Of a DNA stretch of 64,000 bases, positions 17,750-26,955 are shown in pieces. This stretch comes from Actinomadura parmotrematis (GTDB lineage: Bacteria > Actinomycetota > Actinomycetes > Streptosporangiales > Streptosporangiaceae): assembly GCF_019458805.1 (NCBI RefSeq), contig NZ_JAIBOA010000011.1, forward strand, positions 1-64,000, in the 5' to 3' direction. Below the pieces are notes generated by a model. That model saw only the letters and a list, made by a program, of their open reading frames with translations. It ran no database searches and was not told where the DNA came from. The translations under genes were made by a program, and so were the position numbers. Position 1 is the first letter of the stretch, and each line of letters opens with the position of its first letter.

Positions 17750-17763
17750 TAGAACAGGTTCTA
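17750..17763. promoter_or_regulatory. KstR-type operator of the SDR-P450-glycosyltransferase operon
   Basis: TAGAACAGGTTCTA matches TnnAACnnGTTnnA fully and has perfect 6-base arms around AG. It is 73 bases upstream of the SDR start and beyond the 3' end of the neighbouring gene, so it belongs to the operon promoter. Confidence 0.65.
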
Positions 17764-17765
17764 AC

Positions 17766-17783
17766 ATGAGACTGGAGTCTCAT
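17766..17783. promoter_or_regulatory. Second palindromic operator, ATGAGACT-GG-AGTCTCAT
   Basis: Perfect 8-base arms around GG, two bases beyond the KstR-type site. The same core GAGACTnnAGTCTC recurs at 21445 in the CYP125 promoter, so it probably binds a specific, unidentified dimeric regulator. Confidence 0.6.
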
Positions 17784-17831
17784 CAAGGGTCTCGTCCGCG
17801 GGTGTGACGCGCGTCGCAGCGCGGCCCGCGG

Positions 17832-18830
17832 TCAGGCGACGACGAAGCGGAGCGGCTCGCCGTCCCCGGCGCGGCGGGCGATGCCGCGCCGCTCCAGCAC
17901 GCGCAGGTGCGCGGCGGCCTCCCCGGCGGCCATCCGGCGGGCCTGCCGCGTCATCTCCGCCCAGGGATGCCGCCAGGTCAGCCCGGCGGTGAGGTCCCAG
18001 AGCGAGACGGGCCGCCCCGACAGCAGGTCCAGCACCTCGGCGATGCGCTCCTCGTGGTGCGCGACGATCTCGGCGGCCCGGTCCGACAGGCCGGTGAACC
18101 GGTACTGGTGGGCGGGCAGCACCTGGTCGGCGGGCAGGCCGCCGACCTTGCCGAGCGAGCCGAGGAAGTCGCCGAGCGGGTCGACGCCCGGCAGGTCGTA
18201 GGGGTAGAGGCCGATGTGCGGGGTGATGCGGGGCAGCACGTGGTCGCCGGTGAAGACCCGGCCGGTGTCCTCTAGGTGCAGGCAGATGTGGCCGGGGGAG
18301 TGGCCGGGGGTGTGGATCGCGCGGAGCGCCCGGCCGGGCAGGTCGACCAGGTCGCCGTCGGCGAGCTCGCGGTCGGGGACGGCGGGCGGGTCGACGCGGC
18401 CCTCCCCGGACGCGACCGCCACCTCGTCGGCGGGCGCGCCGGCGCGGCGCAGCGCGGCGCTCTCCCAGCTCCGGTCGGCGTCCTCGCGCACCGCGTCGTG
18501 GAACATCCGGACGACGGCGGCGTCCGCGCCGTGCATGGCGATCCACGCGCCGGAGGCCGCGCGGACCCGCCCGGCGAGGCCCGCGTGGTCGGGGTGGTAG
18601 TGCGTGACGACGACGCCGTGCACGTCGGCGATGTCCATGCCGAAGGTGGCGAGGCCGTCCTTCAGCACCGCCCACGCCTCCTCGTGCTCCCACCCGGCGT
18701 CCACCAGGACCGGCCCGGACGGGCTCTCCAGCGCGTAGACCAGCGTGTAGTTGAGCGGGTTGCCGGGGATCGGGACGGGAACGCTCCAGACGCCCCCGCC
18801 GAGGTCCTCGGGCGCCGGCCGGGCCGCCAC
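17832..18830 (-). CDS. Metallo-beta-lactamase-fold hydrolase
   Basis: A 332-residue MBL-fold protein with the metal motif HYHPDHAG (VVTHYHPDHAGLAG), a second ligand in HTPGHSPGHICLH and FTGDHVLPRITPHIG. The C-terminal 90 residues form a winged-helix-like domain, as in LACTB2-type hydrolases. The GTG at 18830 falls two bases after the thiolase stop codon, so translation is coupled. Related proteins hydrolyse thioesters, hydroxyacyl-glutathione or RNA. Coupling to a FadA5-type thiolase makes a CoA- or thioester-linked role attractive, but that is inference. It has no export signal. Confidence 0.82.
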   Translation of the reverse strand: MAARPAPEDLGGGVWSVPVPIPGNPLNYTLVYALESPSGPVLVDAGWEHEEAWAVLKDGLATFGMDIADVHGVVVTHYHPDHAGLAGRVRAASGAWIAMHGADAAVVRMFHDAVREDADRSWESAALRRAGAPADEVAVASGEGRVDPPAVPDRELADGDLVDLPGRALRAIHTPGHSPGHICLHLEDTGRVFTGDHVLPRITPHIGLYPYDLPGVDPLGDFLGSLGKVGGLPADQVLPAHQYRFTGLSDRAAEIVAHHEERIAEVLDLLSGRPVSLWDLTAGLTWRHPWAEMTRQARRMAAGEAAAHLRVLERRGIARRAGDGEPLRFVVA

Positions 18831-18832
18831 CC

Positions 18833-20041
<1,209 letters not shown>

Positions 20042-20079
20042 GTTTTGTTCGGTAGGGGAGGCCGCGCGGGCGCCGGCGG

Positions 20080-21366
20080 TCAGGCGTAGCGGACGCGCAG
20101 CTCCTTCACGCCGTTCAGCCAGGCCGAGCGGAGCCGGCGCGGCGCGCCCGCCCGGGCGATGCCCGGCATGAGGTCGGCGATCGCGTCGAACATCAGCGAG
20201 ATCTCCAGCCGGGCCAGGTTCGCGCCGATGCAGTAGTGCGCGCCGGTGCCGCCGAAACCGAGGTGCGGGTTCGGGTCGCGGGCGATGTCGAACCGCTCGG
20301 GGCGGTCGAACACCTCCTCGTCGAAGTTGGCGGAGCTGTAGTACATGGCGAGCCGGTCGCCGGCCCGGATCGCGACCCCGCCGATCTCGGTGTCGCGGAC
20401 GGCGGTTCGCTGGAACGCCGTCACCGGCGTCGCCCACCGGACGATCTCGTCGGCGGCGGTCGCGGGCCGCTCGGCCTTGTACCGCTCCCACTGCTCCGGG
20501 TCGTCGAAGAAGGCGTTCATGCCGTGGGTGATGGCGTTGCGGGTCGTCTCGTTGCCGGCCACCGCGAGCAGGATCATGAAGTAGCCGAACTCGTCGTCGG
20601 TGAGCGCCTGCCCGTCCACGTCGGCCTGCACGAGCCGGGTGACGATGTCGTGCGCGGGGCAGCCGCGGCGCTCCTCGGCGAGGCCCATCGAGTAGCCGAT
20701 GATCTCGGCGGCGGCGCAGGCGGGGTCGGCGTCGTACTCGGGGTCGTCGTAGCCGAGCATCTGGTTCGACCACTCGAACAGCCGGCCCCGGTCGGCCTGC
20801 GGGACGCCCATCAGTTCGGCGATCGCCTGCAGCGGCAGCTCGGCGGCGATCTCGCTGACGAAGTCGCCCTCGCCGCCCCGGCGGGCGGCCTCGTGCACGA
20901 TCCGCTCGGCGCGGTCGCGCAGCGCGTCGTGCAGGCCGTTCACCACGCGCGGGGTGAAGCCGCGCGAGACGATGCGGCGCAGCTTGGCGTGCTGCGGCGC
21001 GTCCATGTGGAGCAGCAGGCTCTCGCGCTGGAGGTCCAGCTCCGCGGCGCCGAAGCTCTCGTTGAAGCGGATGACCGAGCCGTTGGCGTTGGCCGAGAAC
21101 AGCTCGCCGTCGCGGGAGATCTCCTTGATGTGGGCGTGCTTGCTGATCACCCAGAAGCCGTCGTCGTCGAAGCCGGTGCGGCCGCGCGGCTGGGCGTTCC
21201 AGAACGGGCGGGCGGTGCGGCGCAGGGCGGCGAACTCGGCGAGCGGGACGCGCTCGGCCATGAGGTCGGGGCTGCTGAAGTCGAAGCCCGCCGGGACGGC
21301 GGTCTCCGGGGCGGCGGCCTGCGGGGTGGTCTGCGGGGTGGCGGTCTCCGGTGCGGTGGCGGTCAT
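20080..21366 (-). CDS. cyp125: Steroid C26/27-monooxygenase, cytochrome P450 CYP125
   Basis: A 428-residue P450 strongly resembling mycobacterial CYP125. Shared segments are PAGFDFSSPDLMAERVPLAEFA, DDGFWVISKHAHIKEISR, LPLQAIAELMGVPQADR, DIVTRLVQADVDGQ and EIVRWATPVTAFQRTAVRDTE. The heme loop is FGGTGAHYCIGANLARLE, with cysteine near residue 376. CYP125 oxidises the terminal methyl of the cholesterol side chain to the acid, starting its beta-oxidation. The ATG at 21366 is chosen because GAGGAG lies just before it. The alanine-rich N-terminal 35 residues are longer than usual. Its promoter carries three operator-like elements. Electron supply is probably the nearby ferredoxin. Confidence 0.92.
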   Translation of the reverse strand: MTATAPETATPQTTPQAAAPETAVPAGFDFSSPDLMAERVPLAEFAALRRTARPFWNAQPRGRTGFDDDGFWVISKHAHIKEISRDGELFSANANGSVIRFNESFGAAELDLQRESLLLHMDAPQHAKLRRIVSRGFTPRVVNGLHDALRDRAERIVHEAARRGGEGDFVSEIAAELPLQAIAELMGVPQADRGRLFEWSNQMLGYDDPEYDADPACAAAEIIGYSMGLAEERRGCPAHDIVTRLVQADVDGQALTDDEFGYFMILLAVAGNETTRNAITHGMNAFFDDPEQWERYKAERPATAADEIVRWATPVTAFQRTAVRDTEIGGVAIRAGDRLAMYYSSANFDEEVFDRPERFDIARDPNPHLGFGGTGAHYCIGANLARLEISLMFDAIADLMPGIARAGAPRRLRSAWLNGVKELRVRYA

Positions 21367-21410
21367 GCGTGCTCCTCGGCCCTCGCGGCGACTCGGGATC
21401 GGCCTCACCG

Positions 21411-21424
21411 TAGAACCGGTTCCG
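21411..21424. promoter_or_regulatory. KstR-like operator (one mismatch) upstream of cyp125
   Basis: TAGAACCGGTTCCG matches TnnAACnnGTTnnA except for the final A, which is G. The core GAACCGGTTC is a perfect palindrome, 45 bases upstream of the cyp125 start. Confidence 0.5.
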
Positions 21425-21444
21425 CGGTGCTTTCAAGAGCGAAT

Positions 21445-21458
21445 GAGACTCCAGTCTC
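21445..21458. promoter_or_regulatory. Second copy of the GAGACT-CC-AGTCTC palindrome
   Basis: Perfect 6-base arms around CC, the same core as at 17768-17781 in the SDR operon promoter. Two copies in two promoters of the same block argue for a shared regulator. Confidence 0.55.
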
Positions 21459-21471
21459 GACTAATGTCTTG

Positions 21472-21485
21472 AACAAGCGATTGGT
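21472..21485. promoter_or_regulatory. KstR2-like operator candidate upstream of cyp125
   Basis: AACAAGCGATTGGT matches AnCAAGnnCTTGnT with one mismatch (A for C). It overlaps the palindrome CTTG-AA-CAAG at 21468-21477, so another TetR-type protein could be the binder. Confidence 0.35.
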
Positions 21486-21621
21486 TGATTACCGGGGGCG
21501 GGCACCCTTTTCATCAGGCGAAATGGCGCGCCGGGGGGCCATTATCTGAAAGCCGTGAGGGGTCAAGGGGAGAAGGCCGCGAATGCGGGTGACGTTGGTC
21601 ACGGCCCGGCTCGGCTTTGAC

Positions 21622-21635
21622 TAGAACGTGTTCTT
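21622..21635. promoter_or_regulatory. KstR-like operator (one mismatch) upstream of the membrane protein gene
   Basis: TAGAACGTGTTCTT matches the consensus except for the last base, and AGAAC-GT-GTTCT is a perfect palindrome. It lies 114 bases before the start at 21749. Confidence 0.5.
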
Positions 21636-21748
21636 GTTCCTCGGGTGAGCGTGGACCGGCGCCGTCCCTTACCCTGAACGGGCAGGCGGGGCCCCGGGGC
21701 GCCGCCTGCGGTGAGACCCGCGCTCAGCCCCGCCTCGGAGAGCCCGCA

Positions 21749-22798
21749 ATGCCCATGGCAGATGATTCGCAGCCCGTGTTCGACGAGGACTTCGTCAAGG
21801 GCGCGGCCTACACCGAGCCATCCGCCGCCGAACGGGCCCGCCGGCCCGGCCGCCGGGAGCGCCTGCGCGCCCGCCGCGCGGCCCTGCGCGCCCGGCGCGC
21901 CGTGCGGGCCGGGGCGCGCCGCACCGGCCCCGACCCGGTGCGGGCGGGCCGGCGCGCCGTCGTCCAGGTCATCGCGGGCCTGCTCGTGCTGCTGCTCCTC
22001 TCGGTCGGGCTGTGGTGGATGAACCGGCCGAAGGCGTCGTCCGCGCCGCCCGGCGCCGCGAAGCCGCCGAGCGCGGTCGTCCCGCCGCTCCCGAGCACCG
22101 ACCCCCGCGACCCGTTCGCCGCGTCGCCGGCGGCCGACTACGCCAGCGGCGCCGCCGGGATCGCCCTGCCGCCGCCCGCGGCCGCCGCCGGGATGAGCGC
22201 CGCCCAGGTCAAGGAGGGCCTCGACCGGGTCCGGCTGATGATGATCGCCGCCAACCTCGACGAGGCGACGGTCTTCCGGGGCGACAGCTCCTCCTTCCGC
22301 AAGACGCTGGAGCCCGCCCAGCTCGCCCAGATGAAGAAGGACCTCGACGACCCCCGCCGCGCCGGCGCCGCCGCCTGGGTCACCACCTTCGCGCCCGGCA
22401 GCGCCGAGCAGACCGTCCGCACCGTCAAGGTGCACGGCACCGGCAGCGCCGCCGCCGCCGAACGGGACGGCCGCAAGGGCCTGATGGTGAAGACCGACCA
22501 CAACTTCGTCTACGCCGTGCACCCGCCGGCGCGCCCGGACGCGGTGCAGCGCGTCGTGCAGCGCTGGACGAGCGACTACTTCGTGTACGCCGAAGGCGGC
22601 GAGGTCCACGTGTGGATCACCAAGGCCGTGCACTACTCGGCCCCGGTGCGCTGCGACGTCAAGGACGGCCTGGTCCACCCGCAGTACTCGAAGACCTCGC
22701 CCGGCGCCGGCCCCGGCGGCGCGAACCAGCACGATCCCTACGACCTCAGCCGGCCGATCGCCCCCTCGGACGTCTGCGGCCGGGTCGCGCAGGTCTGA
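21749..22798 (+). CDS. Single-pass membrane protein of unknown function in the steroid block
   Basis: A 349-residue protein. An acidic start (MPMADDSQPVFDEDF) is followed by a very arginine-rich cytoplasmic segment at about residues 30-72, one membrane helix at about 73-90 (VVQVIAGLLVLLLLSVGLWW), a Pro/Ala linker and an extracytoplasmic domain of roughly 200 residues. That domain has no recognised family and contains two cysteines (RCDVKDG and DVCGR) that could pair. The ATG at 21749 has GGAG nine bases upstream. The KstR-like site upstream hints that it belongs to the steroid regulon, perhaps in the envelope. The next gene begins 15 bases after its stop. Confidence 0.7.
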   Translation: MPMADDSQPVFDEDFVKGAAYTEPSAAERARRPGRRERLRARRAALRARRAVRAGARRTGPDPVRAGRRAVVQVIAGLLVLLLLSVGLWWMNRPKASSAPPGAAKPPSAVVPPLPSTDPRDPFAASPAADYASGAAGIALPPPAAAAGMSAAQVKEGLDRVRLMMIAANLDEATVFRGDSSSFRKTLEPAQLAQMKKDLDDPRRAGAAAWVTTFAPGSAEQTVRTVKVHGTGSAAAAERDGRKGLMVKTDHNFVYAVHPPARPDAVQRVVQRWTSDYFVYAEGGEVHVWITKAVHYSAPVRCDVKDGLVHPQYSKTSPGAGPGGANQHDPYDLSRPIAPSDVCGRVAQV

Positions 22799-22813
22799 TC
22801 CCCGGGAGGACCG

Positions 22814-25800
22814 CTGAACGTCGACCTCGTCCTGCTGCCGCGCGTCGCCTACCGGGACCGGGAGGTCACCGGGCCGCGGCCGCGCGGCCTGCTCGCGCTG
22901 CTCGCCGAGCGCCCCGGCGCGGGGCGGCCCGCCGCCGCGCTCGTCGCGGGGCTCTGGCCCGAGGAGCGGCCCGCCAACCCGGCCAAGGCGCTGCAGGTCG
23001 TCGTCGCGCGGACCCGCGCGCAGCTCGGCGACGGCGTCATCGCCCGCACCCCCGACGGGTATCGGCTGGCGCTCCGCGACGACCAGGTGGACGCCTCCGC
23101 CGTCCTCGCCCGCGCCGCCGACGCCGCGCGGCACGCGCGCACCGGCGACCACGTCGCCTCGCTCGCCGCCGCCGAGGACGGCCTCGCGCTGTGGGACGGC
23201 GCCCCCGCGCCCGGCGACGGCGGCCCGCTCGCCGCGCTGCGCGCCGAGCGGGAGGCCGCGCACCGCGCCCTGGAGCGCGCGCGGGCGCTCGCGCTCGCCC
23301 GCCTCGGCCGCCACGGCGAGGCCGCCGGGCCGCTCGAAGCGCTCGCCGCCGCGCACCCGCGCGACGAGGAGGTGCTCGCCGAGCTGCTGCGCGGCACCGC
23401 CGCGACCGCCGGGCCGTCCGCCGCGCTGGACCGCTACGAGGACCACCGGCGGCGCCTCGCCGAGGAGCTCGGCACCGATCCGGGCGCCGGGCTGCGCGCC
23501 CTGTACCGGCGGCTGCTGGACGAGCGGGCGCCGCGCGTCCGGCACGGCGTCGCGCACGAGCCGAACCCGCTGCTCGGCCGGGACGCCGACGTCGCCGCCG
23601 TCGCGGGCCTGCTCCGCGCCTGGCGGGTGGTGTCGGTGGCCGGGCCCGGCGGGCTCGGCAAGACCCGGCTGGCGCACGCCGTCGCGCGCGGCGCCGAGCA
23701 GCGCACCGTCCACTTCGTCCCGCTCACCGGCGTGCCGGCGGGCGCCGACCCCGACGAGGTCGCCGGGGCCGTCGCCGCCGCCGTCGGCGCGGGCGAGATC
23801 CCCGCCGCCCCCGGCCTGCGCGCGGACGCGGCCGCCCTCGTCGCCGCCGCGCTCGGCCCGGACGCGCTGCTGGTGCTCGACAACTGCGAGCACGTCGTGG
23901 ACGGCGCCGCCGAGCTCGCCGGCGCCCTCGTCGCCACCACCCGCGACGTGCGGGTCCTCACCACGACCCGCGCGCCGCTCGGCCTGTCGTCGGAGGCGGT
24001 GTACGCGCTGCCCGAGCTCGCCGCCGCGACGGCCGCCGAGCTGTTCGTCCAGCGGGCCCGCGCCGCGCGGCCCGCCGCCGACCTGCCGGACGCCGCCGTC
24101 GCCGAGATCTGCGCGCACCTGGACGGGCTGCCGCTCGCGGTGGAGCTCGCGGCGGCGCGGGTGCGCGCCATGTCCGCCGCCGACATCGCCCGCGCCCTCG
24201 ACGACCGGTTCGGGCTGCTGCGCGGCGGCCCCCGCGACGCGCCCGCCCGGCACCGCACCCTGCACGCCGTCGTGAACTGGAGCTGGAACCTGCTCGCGCC
24301 GTCCGAGCGGGAGGCGCTGCGGCTCCTGTCGGTGTTCCCCGGCGGGTTCACCGCGGACGCCGCCCGCCTGCTCGGCGCGGACGGCGCGCTGGAAGGGCTC
24401 GTCGAGCAGTCCCTGCTGAAGGTCGCCGACACCCCGGCGGGCGCCCGCTTCACCATGCTGGAGACCGTCCGCGAGTTCAGCGCGCTGCGCCGCGAGGAGG
24501 CCGGCGACACCGCCCGCGCCGCCGCCGGGATGCTGGCCTGGGCGCGCGCGTTCGGCGCCGCCCACCACGCGGCGATCTACGGTCCGTCGCCCACCCCGTC
24601 CCTGGAGCGCATCCGCGCCGAGCAGGACAACCTCGCCGAGGCGGCGCGGCGGGCGCGCGCGGCGGGCGACGCCGAGGCGGCCGCCGCCGTCCTCGCCGTC
24701 CTCGGCGGCCTGTGGCTGATCGAGTGCCGCTACAACCGGGTCGTCCTGCTGGTGAAGGAGCTCGGCGAGCCGCTGGACGCCCTCGACCCCGCGCCGGACT
24801 TCGCCGACACCGCCCGCACCGCCCTCGTCACCCGGACGGTGCTGGAGGGCATGCTGCAGGACGACGACTCCCTCGCCGTCCCCGAGACGCTGCGCCGCCT
24901 GCCGCCCGGACGGACCGACACCCTGGCGGGCGCGGTCGCGCTGCTGCTCTGCACGGAACCGGGGGAGTACCCCGCGCTCCGCGCCCGCGGGCCGCTCATG
25001 GACGGGCTGGTCTCGCTCCTCGACGGCTACGCCGCGGAGAAGCGCGGCGACGTCGAGCACGCGGTCGCCGCGACCGAGCGCGCCCACGAGCGGCTGGCGG
25101 CGGGGCGCGCGCCGTGGCTCGCCAACGCCGCCCTCTACCGGCTGTCGGAGCTCGGGATGCACACCGAGCGGTTCGCCGACATCATCGGCTGGCTGGAGGC
25201 GGCGCTCGCGGGGCTGCGCGAGCTCGGCGCCTGGCCCGACGTCCTCGGCGCGGGCTGGGGCCTCGCGATGTCGCACCTCGGCCTCGGCCGCGTCGCGGAG
25301 GCCGAGCGCTGGCTGGAGTACGCCCGCAACTCCGGCCTGGACGACCAGCTCGGCCTGGACGCCTACGTGGCGGGCATGCGCGGCGAGATCGCGCTCTGCC
25401 GCGGCGACGTCGACGGCGCGCTGCGGCAGTGGGGCCGGGCCGTCCGCTGGCTGCGCGACGCCGAGGCCGCCACGTGCCCCGAGCAGGACATCTGGCGGGG
25501 ACCGTGGGCGCTGGAGAACCTCTCCGCCGCCGTCGTCGCGCACGCCCGCGCGGGCCGCCTGGACGGCGTCCCCGAGGTCGCGGAGATGGCGGACCGGCTG
25601 CCCGCGATGGCGCTGCGGCTGCTGGACGGCACCCCGCCGACGGGCGCCCTCTACACCGCCGACCTGCCGGTGTGGGGCGTGCTGATCGTCGCGATCGGGA
25701 TGACGGCCCGCGCCCGCGGCGACCACGCCCGCGCCGCCCGCCTCATCGCGCTGGCGGAGCGGCTGCGGTTCCTGCCGAACTTCCAGCCGACGATGAACCG

Positions 25801-25927
25801 CGCCCGCGCCCGCGCCGACGCCGAGGACTCCGACGCCGCCGCCTACGCCGCCGCCGTCACCGAGTTCGCCGGCCTCGACCGCGACTCCCTCCGCGAGGCC
25901 GCCCGCACCGCCCTGACCGCCCCCTGA
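22814..25927 (+). CDS. AfsR/SARP-family regulator with BTAD, NB-ARC ATPase and TPR-like region
   Basis: A protein of about 1,037 residues. Residues 1-90 form an OmpR-type winged helix (ALVAGLWPEERPANPAKALQ, VVARTRAQLG, DGYRLAL). BTAD spans about 92-235 (RHARTGDHVASLAAAEDGLALW). An NB-ARC ATPase follows, with Walker A GPGGLGKT at about residue 276 and Walker B LLVLDNCEHV. The C-terminal half is TPR-like. No ATG, GTG or TTG precedes the winged helix in this frame; a CTG at 22814 lies directly behind GGGAGGA, so CTG is taken as the start. A GTG at 23087 would remove the DNA-binding domain. Such proteins activate transcription in response to a ligand sensed by the ATPase/TPR parts. Confidence 0.83.
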   Translation: MNVDLVLLPRVAYRDREVTGPRPRGLLALLAERPGAGRPAAALVAGLWPEERPANPAKALQVVVARTRAQLGDGVIARTPDGYRLALRDDQVDASAVLARAADAARHARTGDHVASLAAAEDGLALWDGAPAPGDGGPLAALRAEREAAHRALERARALALARLGRHGEAAGPLEALAAAHPRDEEVLAELLRGTAATAGPSAALDRYEDHRRRLAEELGTDPGAGLRALYRRLLDERAPRVRHGVAHEPNPLLGRDADVAAVAGLLRAWRVVSVAGPGGLGKTRLAHAVARGAEQRTVHFVPLTGVPAGADPDEVAGAVAAAVGAGEIPAAPGLRADAAALVAAALGPDALLVLDNCEHVVDGAAELAGALVATTRDVRVLTTTRAPLGLSSEAVYALPELAAATAAELFVQRARAARPAADLPDAAVAEICAHLDGLPLAVELAAARVRAMSAADIARALDDRFGLLRGGPRDAPARHRTLHAVVNWSWNLLAPSEREALRLLSVFPGGFTADAARLLGADGALEGLVEQSLLKVADTPAGARFTMLETVREFSALRREEAGDTARAAAGMLAWARAFGAAHHAAIYGPSPTPSLERIRAEQDNLAEAARRARAAGDAEAAAAVLAVLGGLWLIECRYNRVVLLVKELGEPLDALDPAPDFADTARTALVTRTVLEGMLQDDDSLAVPETLRRLPPGRTDTLAGAVALLLCTEPGEYPALRARGPLMDGLVSLLDGYAAEKRGDVEHAVAATERAHERLAAGRAPWLANAALYRLSELGMHTERFADIIGWLEAALAGLRELGAWPDVLGAGWGLAMSHLGLGRVAEAERWLEYARNSGLDDQLGLDAYVAGMRGEIALCRGDVDGALRQWGRAVRWLRDAEAATCPEQDIWRGPWALENLSAAVVAHARAGRLDGVPEVAEMADRLPAMALRLLDGTPPTGALYTADLPVWGVLIVAIGMTARARGDHARAARLIALAERLRFLPNFQPTMNRARARADAEDSDAAAYAAAVTEFAGLDRDSLREAARTALTAP

Positions 25928-25974
25928 CCGCACGGCCCCCTCCCCATGATCATCCGGCGCGTAGGGTCGCCGTC

Positions 25975-26955
25975 GTGAAGCGCCTCGCCCCGCACCGCCC
26001 GGCCGCGCTCGCCGCGGCCCTCCTGGCCTGCGCCTGCGCGCCCGTGTCCCCGCCGCGCGCGCCCGCCGCCGTCACCGCGCCGGCGGTCCCGCCGCCGGCG
26101 GCGCCCGGCCCGCGCAACGGGCTGAGGACGATCGCGACGTACGGCCCGCACTCCGGATCCGCGACCGTCGGGACATTCCACGCGCGCAAGGGGAGCCTGT
26201 GGCTGCTGGTCGACTGCCAGGGGGACCGGGGGCTCGTCCTCGTCGTGCCCGAGATCACCGACATGCCGCTGCCCTGCGTGCCCGGGGAGGCGAACCGCAC
26301 GGCCAACGAGCTCGTCCTGGCCCGCGACCGCCCCCGGCTCACCGTCCGTGTCGAGGCGAGCCCGGGAACCCGCTGGGGCGTCCGCGTCCAGCAGGGCGCC
26401 GGACCCCGCCTCGGCCCGCCCCTGCCGCCCGAACGCGACGACCCCTCCCCGCCCAGCGCGGTGCCCGGCGCCCGCGCCCCCCGGCCGCCGTCCCCGACCG
26501 CGAGCCGGCCCGCTCCTAGCACCCGGCCGCGGGAACCGGCCGCCGTCGCCGCACGTCGCACCGGCATGGAGACCACCGACGGGGCGCCCGGCACCGCTCA
26601 TCTCGACGCCCCGGACGGTGAGGAGGCGGCCCGGCTCGTGCTGGCCATGGTCGTGCTCGTCCCGCGCGGGGACGAGGCGGAGCGGGCCGGGCCGCACGTC
26701 ATGGAGCTGGCCGCGCGGGCGTTCGCGGCGGTGGACCGGCGGCCGCTGGAGACCGGCTGCGGCCACGCCGAGGGCCACCCCGGCGCCGCCGGCCCGACGT
26801 TCGAGGAGTGGGCCGACGCCGTCCGCGACCTCTCCCACCCGGAGGGACGGTGGAACGCCCGCCGCGGCGAATGGAGCTGCCCCCGCCACCTCGCCGAGCT
26901 CGCCGACAGGACGCTGCAGCAGATCGCCCCCGCGCTCAGGGGCGGCGGGCGGTGA
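25975..26955 (+). CDS. Lipoprotein-like ORF, possibly two genes run together
   Basis: A 326-codon frame from GTG 25975. The N-terminus is a lipoprotein signal (KRLAPHRPAALAAALLACAC) with the lipobox cysteine near residue 20. A domain of about 110 residues follows (TIATYGPHSGSATVGTFHARKG), then a proline-rich stretch to about residue 185. The last 130 residues, from an internal ATG at 26566, look cytoplasmic (DGEEAARLVLAMVVLVPRG, GCGHAEGHPG, EEWADAVRDLSHPEG). No stop separates them, yet codon use becomes less GC-biased just before 26566, so this may be two genes lacking a stop between them. Neither part belongs to a family I recognise. Its 3' end overlaps the convergent methyltransferase by 20 bases. 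Confidence 0.55.
   Translation: MKRLAPHRPAALAAALLACACAPVSPPRAPAAVTAPAVPPPAAPGPRNGLRTIATYGPHSGSATVGTFHARKGSLWLLVDCQGDRGLVLVVPEITDMPLPCVPGEANRTANELVLARDRPRLTVRVEASPGTRWGVRVQQGAGPRLGPPLPPERDDPSPPSAVPGARAPRPPSPTASRPAPSTRPREPAAVAARRTGMETTDGAPGTAHLDAPDGEEAARLVLAMVVLVPRGDEAERAGPHVMELAARAFAAVDRRPLETGCGHAEGHPGAAGPTFEEWADAVRDLSHPEGRWNARRGEWSCPRHLAELADRTLQQIAPALRGGGR

Larger units (their letters stand above)
21367..21748. other. Divergent promoter region between cyp125 and the membrane protein gene
   Basis: This 382-base gene-free spacer serves two divergent genes. It contains KstR-like sites at 21411 and 21622, the GAGACT palindrome at 21445, CTTGAACAAG at 21468-21477 with an overlapping KstR2-like site at 21472, and GTGAC-GTTG-GTCAC at 21589-21602. 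The KstR-like and GAGACT sites near 21411-21485 serve cyp125, and the site at 21622 lies nearer the plus-strand gene. Confidence 0.6.
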
